10,809 bases of DNA, taken from contig JABDLH010000300.1 in assembly GCA_013003145.1 (NCBI GenBank), positions 1-10,809 of the forward strand, read 5' to 3'. A program made the position numbers and the translations under genes. The notes beneath the pieces were generated by a model. It was given only the letters and a program-made list of their open reading frames with translations, searched no databases and was not told the DNA's origin. The stretch comes from Flavobacteriaceae bacterium. GTDB lineage: Bacteria; Bacteroidota; Bacteroidia; Flavobacteriales; Flavobacteriaceae. Every line of letters starts with the position of its first letter. Within the stretch, counting starts at the first letter, position 1. Shown in pieces: positions 6,402-10,809 of this stretch.

Positions 6402-7358
6402 TTACAACTGGAATTGCATTCCTTCCCTGCTGATATTGAAGCCAAGTTCTTGTAGTTCGCGACTTGCTTTACTGCTGGCCGATAACAATGGGTTGGTGTG
6501 ATTAAAATGAATGAAATATATCTTCTTGCGATCCTCATCTTTAAGTTCACTGAATTGCTCTATACTTTCAACGACAAAAGGATGGGGGATCTCTTCCATG
6601 GAACGTGATGGAAGTTCTGAACCGTCATAGAAGGTGGCGTCCAGGAAGGCGAGATCTACCTTTTTTATCCATGCAGAAATATCCTGTTCCCAGCGGGACC
6701 ATTTATCGATATCCGGAATAAATAAAGCAGTTCTTACCTTACCCTTGATCAGGTACCCGACCGTCTCGGAATATTCGTCCCTATGGGGCACATTCAACGG
6801 TTGAACACTAAGTACATCAGACAATTTAATTTCTTCATCTTCCCGGATTTCTGAGAGGCTGATGTTCCCGTAGTTAATAAGCTGGTCCCATGGGCCATTT
6901 TCATTTAGAAAAGCCTGCATTCGCGGCATGGTGTACACCGTGACGGCTTTACTACTGGCCGCTTCTTTTCCCAGGTACATCAAGCCGCTGTAGTGCCCTA
7001 TATGGGCGTGTGTGAGAAATATCCCGTCGGGCTGCGCATTTGAATTTCCTGCTTCCTGCTGTAATATTTTCAGTTGATCCCCTATATCCGGAGTCGCCTC
7101 GAATAAATAGGAAGTACGCTGTGTAGCATCGATGACTCCAAGGGAAACAACTTTCTCATGTTTTGATGGATCGTTCCACCTGCTGCTGCAACAACTTTTA
7201 TCACAACCGATCTGCGGGGCTCCTGCATCCTGGGCCGTTCCAAGGATATAGAGTTGAACGCCTTTATTTTCATTTTCGGGAGTAGTCTGCTGCTGCCCAC
7301 AACTGAGTAATAGAATAAAATAGCAACAGCTACGGAAAAGGATATTGAGTTTTTCCAT
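6402..7358 (-). CDS. PqqB-like metallo-beta-lactamase-fold lipoprotein
   Basis: I chose ATG at 7358 (318 residues) because it places a lipoprotein signal at the N terminus: MEKLNILFRSCCYFILLLSC, with lipobox LLSC and C20 as the lipidated residue. A GTG at 7403 would add 15 polar residues in front and spoil the signal. The mature part is an MBL-fold hydrolase: GTAQDAGAPQIGC (40-52), a cysteine cluster C52/C56/C57, THAHIGH (116-122) as the metal motif, PDIDKW (215-220), FLDATFYDG, and HFNHTNP (284-290). These are the landmarks of PqqB-like proteins, but no PQQ genes are nearby. The usual D of HxHxDH is G121. The product probably sits on the envelope, periplasm-facing or on the outer membrane. 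The substrate is unknown. It begins 50 bases after the protease stop and is part of the rnpA operon. Confidence 0.85.
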   Translation of the reverse strand: MEKLNILFRSCCYFILLLSCGQQQTTPENENKGVQLYILGTAQDAGAPQIGCDKSCCSSRWNDPSKHEKVVSLGVIDATQRTSYLFEATPDIGDQLKILQQEAGNSNAQPDGIFLTHAHIGHYSGLMYLGKEAASSKAVTVYTMPRMQAFLNENGPWDQLINYGNISLSEIREDEEIKLSDVLSVQPLNVPHRDEYSETVGYLIKGKVRTALFIPDIDKWSRWEQDISAWIKKVDLAFLDATFYDGSELPSRSMEEIPHPFVVESIEQFSELKDEDRKKIYFIHFNHTNPLLSASSKASRELQELGFNISREGMQFQL

Positions 7359-7408
7359 AAGATGTGATTTTTCTACCGCAACTGTGTTTACAGGCTTGGA
7401 CACCCATT

Positions 7409-9037
7409 TTAATTTAGGATACCGGCGTAGCGGGACTTATCGGATAACAATTCCCTGGAGGCCTGTATGGCATTATCGTTTTCCAGGTAATAATCATATA
7501 GTCCTTCCCTGTAGAAATAGCGTTTCAGGATCTCATCTTCGAGATTTTTCTCTAATTCTTCCCGGTAGGTATCCAGGGAGGATAGCTTTTCTTTTTCAAT
7601 CTCTGCCAATAGTTGCTGGTAACGTGTATTCATCCCTGCTCCTAGGGCATCCGATCTCGGGTTACTGATCGCTTCTTTCAGTGCCTTTTCAACAGGTGTT
7701 TCAAATTCCAGCCCACGTTGGGAGACAAAACTTTTAAAAGCCTGGTAATCTTTATCCTGGAAATTGAATTGTGAAAGATCATCCATGGGATTCTGGTAAT
7801 GATACTGGGTGGCAAAATCAAAGACGAGCAGGTTGGCCATGAGGGCTTTGGTGAAATCATTGGATTTTAAAGCGGTAATTTCCAGGTCGGGCATCACTCC
7901 GCCACCGTCCTGTACCTTCCTTCCATTCCTGGTCTTAAAATCCCTGAACTGGGTATTACGCACAGCATTTCCTTGGTCATCCCTGTTCCAGTAATCAAGA
8001 GATTGAATACATCTCCCCGATGGGGTATAATAACGAGAAATGGTTACCTTGAGCTGGGTGCCGTAGGTTAATTTAAGAGGGCGTTGTACCAAGCCCTTTC
8101 CAAAGCTCCTTGCCCCGACAACCACAGCCCTGTCCAGGTCTTGCAATCCCCCTGAAACAATTTCACTGGCAGAAGCACTGCTACCGTCAATAAGAACCAC
8201 CAATGGGATCTCTGCATCCAGCGGTTGGTTCTTGGTCTTGTATTCCCTGTTAAATTTAGACACCTTGGACTTAGTGGTCACGATGAGTTCGCCTTTTGGT
8301 ACAAACAGGTTACAAACAGCGATGGCTTCAGATAATAATCCCCCGGGATTTCCTCTTAAGTCGAGTATTAGCCTCTTTGCCCCCCGGCCCTTGAGATCAT
8401 TAATTGCTGATTTGGTCTGGACACTGGCTTTTTCATTAAACCTGGATAAGACAACATAACCCGTTTCCGGATCCACCATATTGTAGTAGGGTACAGCGTC
8501 AATATCTATTCCTGCTCTTTCCAGGGTTGTTGTATTTGTTTTTCCCTGTCTTAGGTAGGTAATGTCTACTTCTGTATTCTTTGCTCCTTTAAGGAGTTCG
8601 CTGGCCCCATCTTTATATTCTGCGATACTAATATCGCCGATTTTCAGAATTTCGTCCCCGGCTTTCAGTCCCGCTTTATCGGCCGGGTAGCCCTTGTAAG
8701 GTTCAATGATCAGTAATCGGTTATCGTAAGAGCGGACCAAGGCACCAATACCCGAATATTCCCCGGAATTATTAATGCGATAGGCTTCTACATCCTGTTC
8801 ATTAAGGAATTTGGTGTATGGATCCAGGTCATCGAGCATATTTTTGATGGCAGTATCCATTAATTCGGCCGGGTTGGTTTCGTCCACATAGTTCATGTTC
8901 AGTTCTTTGAACAGGGTAGTGAAGATCTCAATCTGTTTTGCGATCTCGAAAAAATCGCCTTTAAAACTACTACCTGCCACCAGGATCACCAGGGCGAATA
9001 CCGGTATCAGGATCTTTTTACTCATTATCTTTTTCAT
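7409..9037 (-). CDS. S41 family C-terminal processing peptidase with PDZ domain (CtpA-like)
   Basis: This 542-residue envelope serine protease is of the CtpA/tail-specific type. An N-terminal hydrophobic segment (about 9-25) exports or anchors it in the periplasm. A helical N-terminal region with DDLDPYTKFLNEQD (69-82) is followed by a PDZ domain (about 95-170: SGIGALV, then PADKAGLKAGDEILKI). The protease core has LILDLRGNPGG at 223-233. The catalytic dyad is S289 in DGSSASASE and K314 in SFGKGLVQ, with Q318 as the supporting residue; the 25-residue spacing fits known CtpB/Prc enzymes. After the core comes a helical C-terminal extension of about 150 residues. Starts at 9037 and 9025 are both possible; either overlaps the 3' end of rnpA (20 or 8 bases), indicating translational coupling. 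The substrates are unknown; relatives trim C termini of envelope proteins. Confidence 0.95.
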   Translation of the reverse strand: MKKIMSKKILIPVFALVILVAGSSFKGDFFEIAKQIEIFTTLFKELNMNYVDETNPAELMDTAIKNMLDDLDPYTKFLNEQDVEAYRINNSGEYSGIGALVRSYDNRLLIIEPYKGYPADKAGLKAGDEILKIGDISIAEYKDGASELLKGAKNTEVDITYLRQGKTNTTTLERAGIDIDAVPYYNMVDPETGYVVLSRFNEKASVQTKSAINDLKGRGAKRLILDLRGNPGGLLSEAIAVCNLFVPKGELIVTTKSKVSKFNREYKTKNQPLDAEIPLVVLIDGSSASASEIVSGGLQDLDRAVVVGARSFGKGLVQRPLKLTYGTQLKVTISRYYTPSGRCIQSLDYWNRDDQGNAVRNTQFRDFKTRNGRKVQDGGGVMPDLEITALKSNDFTKALMANLLVFDFATQYHYQNPMDDLSQFNFQDKDYQAFKSFVSQRGLEFETPVEKALKEAISNPRSDALGAGMNTRYQQLLAEIEKEKLSSLDTYREELEKNLEDEILKRYFYREGLYDYYLENDNAIQASRELLSDKSRYAGILN

Positions 9038-9404
9038 CTCGTTTCGCTAAAAATTTATCGATAAGCAAGCGCATGGACCGGTCCATATCGGCCTGGCTGG
9101 GGATTTCCTTTCCAAGGTAAATAAATAGAAACGCAAAAGTTTGCTCACTGTTGTTAAAAATAAGGGACTTATGCTTCCGGTAACTTTCACGCATTAATCT
9201 TTTTACACGGTTTCGGTCTACCGCATTTTTGAACTTTCGCTTGGATACCGTTACGCCCGCCTGCACTAAAACCTCGTTAGGCAGAGGGATTTCCAAGTAC
9301 TGCAGCCGTAGCGGGAATACCGTTAAGTGGCTACCTTCTTCAAAGAGTCGGCTAATAAGCGTGGCACTTTTCAGCTTTTCGTGCCTTGGGAAGCGTTGAG
9401 ACAT
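9018..9404 (-). CDS. rnpA: Ribonuclease P protein component
   Basis: The small basic RNase P protein assists the RNase P RNA in removing 5' leaders from tRNA precursors. I chose ATG at 9404 (128 residues, MSQRFPRHEKLKS...), which fits the family N terminus. An in-frame ATG at 9437 would add 11 residues and would place the promoter match inside the gene. The family's RNR motif is clear: VSKRKFKNAVDRNRVKRLMRESYR, running from about residue 53 to 76, with the core NRVKRLMRE. The central TVFPLRLQYLE and the FAFLFIYLGKE strand also fit. It is the first gene of the minus-strand operon and overlaps the protease gene. The gene rpmH, its neighbour in many bacteria, is not beside it. Confidence 0.95.
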   Translation of the reverse strand: MSQRFPRHEKLKSATLISRLFEEGSHLTVFPLRLQYLEIPLPNEVLVQAGVTVSKRKFKNAVDRNRVKRLMRESYRKHKSLIFNNSEQTFAFLFIYLGKEIPSQADMDRSMRLLIDKFLAKRDEKDNE

Positions 9405-9411
9405 ATCAGCA

Positions 9412-9419
9412 CAAAAATA
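9412..9419 (-). promoter_or_regulatory. Putative -7 promoter element (TATTTTTG) for the rnpA operon
   Basis: The minus-strand octamer TATTTTTG fits TAnnTTTG exactly and ends only seven bases before the rnpA ATG at 9404. Transcription from it would begin within a few bases of the start codon, giving a nearly leaderless mRNA. A TTG at 9437-9435 lies upstream with a 15-base spacer, shorter than the usual 17-23. Divergent placement relative to the ligase gene means that the operon promoter must lie within 9405-9530. Confidence 0.5.
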
Positions 9420-9530
9420 GGAATTAAAACGCGGCAAGGCCTGCTGATGATATTAATCATAGGAGCATTGCGGCCTGCATTATAATTTGAACCGATATTC
9501 TGTTTTGAAAACACTTTAAAAACGGTAAAC

Positions 9531-10730
9531 ATGGGAGTAGCAAATGTAAAAGCATTGGAAAAAGGACAGGATCAGCTGTCCTACCTCCACAGGCTGTTGG
9601 ATGATATCAAGGCCCTGGAGATGATGTTAGAGAAAGACCTGATTGAAAAAGTTCCGATCAGAATCGGGGCAGAGCAGGAATTCTGCCTGGTCAGTGATCA
9701 TTGGGAGCCATCGGACAAGGCTCTGGAAGTTCTGAAGACCGTTGATGATCATCATTTTACATCGGAGCTGGCCTTATTCAACCTGGAGATCAACCTGGAT
9801 CCCCTTGAACTGAAAGGAAATTGTTTTTCCAAAATGGCCGAACAATTGCAAACCTTGCTGGCTAAAGCAAACAAAGCAGCTTCTGAACATGGAGACCGGG
9901 TGTTGTTGACAGGGATATTGCCTACCCTGAGCCGTAAACATATGGACCTACGGTATATGACGCCTATAGACCGCTACCTGTTACTCAATAAAAAAGTTCA
10001 GGAGGTCCGGAAAGATGCAATAGAACTCCATATAAAAGGTGTAGATGAATTGAACCTGCATCACGATTCTATTATGTACGAAGGATGTAATACCAGTTTC
10101 CAGGCGCACCTGCAGATCAACCCGGATGATTTTAAGAACACCTATAACTGGGCCCAGGCCATAGCCGGCCCGGTACTCGCTATCTGCACCAATTCACCCA
10201 TACTGATGGGGAAAGAACTATGGGAAGAAAGCAGGATTGCCCTGTTTACTCAAAGCGTGGATACCAGGGCCAGTACCTTTTTACTGAACGAACGAGAATC
10301 CAGGGTAGGTTTCGGAAATGCCTGGTCTACGGGTACTGCCGCAGATTTTTATAAAGATTCGATCGTAAGGTTCAGGAGCCTGCTCAATACCCTTTCCGAT
10401 AAGAATACAAGCACCTCCAAAGTAGAAGAGGGTGAAATGCCCTCCTTGGATGCTCTTAACCTTCATAATAGCACCGTATATAAATGGAACCGCTTGTGCT
10501 ACGGGGTAGCCGATGGGAAAGCACACCTGAGGATAGAGAACCGATACATGCCCGCCGGACCAAGTGTAGATGATGAGATCGCTAATATGATGTTGTGGGT
10601 TGGCCTGATGAACGGGCGTCCTAAGCACCTGGAAGCCATAGATGAGAAAATGGATTTCAGGGATGCCAAAAGTAATTTCTTCAATGCGGCCCGTTATGGA
10701 ATGGCCAGCCAGTTCTATTGGGAAGGCTAA
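9531..10730 (+). CDS. GCS2-type carboxylate-amine ligase (glutamate-cysteine ligase-like), cut short by an in-frame TAA
   Basis: The 399 residues read before the stop belong to the GCS2 family of ATP-dependent carboxylate-amine ligases, related to the plant and proteobacterial glutamate-cysteine ligases. Visible features are the N-terminal ATP/metal motif GAEQEF (46-51, E48 and E50), NLEINLDP (84-91, E86), a helix of about 100-118, RYMTPIDRYLLLN, SFQAHLQI (189-196, H192), and the substrate-loop motif LRIENRYMPAGPS (333-345, R335, E337, R339). It ends FFNAARYGMASQFYWEG. I recall longer flavobacterial homologues, some with C-terminal CBS domains, in which this sequence continues past the end seen here, and the frame after the TAA does look like that continuation. 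The product may therefore be truncated. The true substrate is not known; a glutamate/cysteine role is only a family inference. Confidence 0.85.
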   Translation: MGVANVKALEKGQDQLSYLHRLLDDIKALEMMLEKDLIEKVPIRIGAEQEFCLVSDHWEPSDKALEVLKTVDDHHFTSELALFNLEINLDPLELKGNCFSKMAEQLQTLLAKANKAASEHGDRVLLTGILPTLSRKHMDLRYMTPIDRYLLLNKKVQEVRKDAIELHIKGVDELNLHHDSIMYEGCNTSFQAHLQINPDDFKNTYNWAQAIAGPVLAICTNSPILMGKELWEESRIALFTQSVDTRASTFLLNERESRVGFGNAWSTGTAADFYKDSIVRFRSLLNTLSDKNTSTSKVEEGEMPSLDALNLHNSTVYKWNRLCYGVADGKAHLRIENRYMPAGPSVDDEIANMMLWVGLMNGRPKHLEAIDEKMDFRDAKSNFFNAARYGMASQFYWEG

Positions 10731-10808
10731 CGGATATCCAGTAAAGACCTCCTATCCGATGTTTTACTTCCTATGGCCTTCAGGGGATTATACCGTATGA
10801 AAGTAAGC
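10731..10808 (+). other. In-frame coding-like continuation of the GCS2 gene after the stop
   Basis: Reading on in the same frame gives 26 open codons to the window edge: RISSKDLLSDVLLPMAFRGL and then YRMKVS. The composition and pattern (a short SSKDLL turn, then a helix LLPMAFRGLYRM) look like real protein and fit the continuation I recall for homologues, YWEG followed by an ISSKDL-like stretch. A single base change from AAA, GAA or CAA would create the TAA. Sequence past 10809 is needed to see how far the frame stays open. Confidence 0.65.
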
Positions 10809-10809
10809 C

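Noticed and set aside
7359..7403. GTG start at 7403 for the MBL-fold protein
   Set aside because: It would put 15 polar residues in front of a clean lipoprotein signal peptide; ATG at 7358 fits better.
9481..9530. Promoter for the GCS2 gene (TATAATTTG at 9481-9489)
   Set aside because: It resembles both TATAAT and TAnnTTTG but has one base too many for the latter and no clear upstream element, so I did not list it as a feature.

Overview
The window looks like chromosomal DNA of a member of the Bacteroidota, most likely a flavobacterium. The evidence is the family character of the proteins (RNase R without the basic C-terminal tail, a flavobacterial-type RpiB, a head-GIN/DUF2807 protein), good matches to the Bacteroidota -7 promoter element TAnnTTTG, few Shine-Dalgarno sequences, and rnpA without rpmH beside it. 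I do not name a genus. I see no mobile element, tRNA, rRNA or CRISPR array. Most of the region is housekeeping in nature.

Left part (1-3118): two minus-strand genes, rnr (RNase R) and then a secreted head-GIN/DUF2807 protein cut by the window edge, probably form one transcription unit. Upstream of rnr is a 628-base AT-rich non-coding region shared with the divergent rpiB. It holds three direct copies of an 11-base motif TWACCGCTRTT, a hairpin close to rpiB, an AT-rich dyad and a -7 promoter match.

Middle (3119-5537): rpiB (ribose-5-phosphate isomerase B), a zinc-type CDF cation exporter and an ElaA-type acetyltransferase run on the plus strand; the last two are 3 bases apart. They converge on a small minus-strand gene for a conserved-looking protein of unknown function, whose core faintly resembles a PD-(D/E)xK nuclease. 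A strong hairpin plus T8 terminator for that minus-strand gene lies partly inside the 3' end of the acetyltransferase gene.

Right part (5538-9437): a tightly packed minus-strand operon, in transcription order rnpA (RNase P protein), an S41/CtpA-type PDZ protease (the two genes overlap), a PqqB-like metallo-beta-lactamase-fold lipoprotein, and a fructosamine-kinase-family protein. It combines tRNA processing, envelope proteolysis and a predicted protein-deglycation kinase.

Right edge (9531-10809): a divergent plus-strand gene encodes a GCS2-type carboxylate-amine ligase (glutamate-cysteine ligase-like). Its frame is stopped by TAA at 10728-10730, but the same frame stays open and protein-like for the remaining 26 codons. 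The gene may therefore carry a nonsense mutation, a sequencing error or a recoded stop. This is the most notable observation in the window. I found no convincing new multi-gene system.
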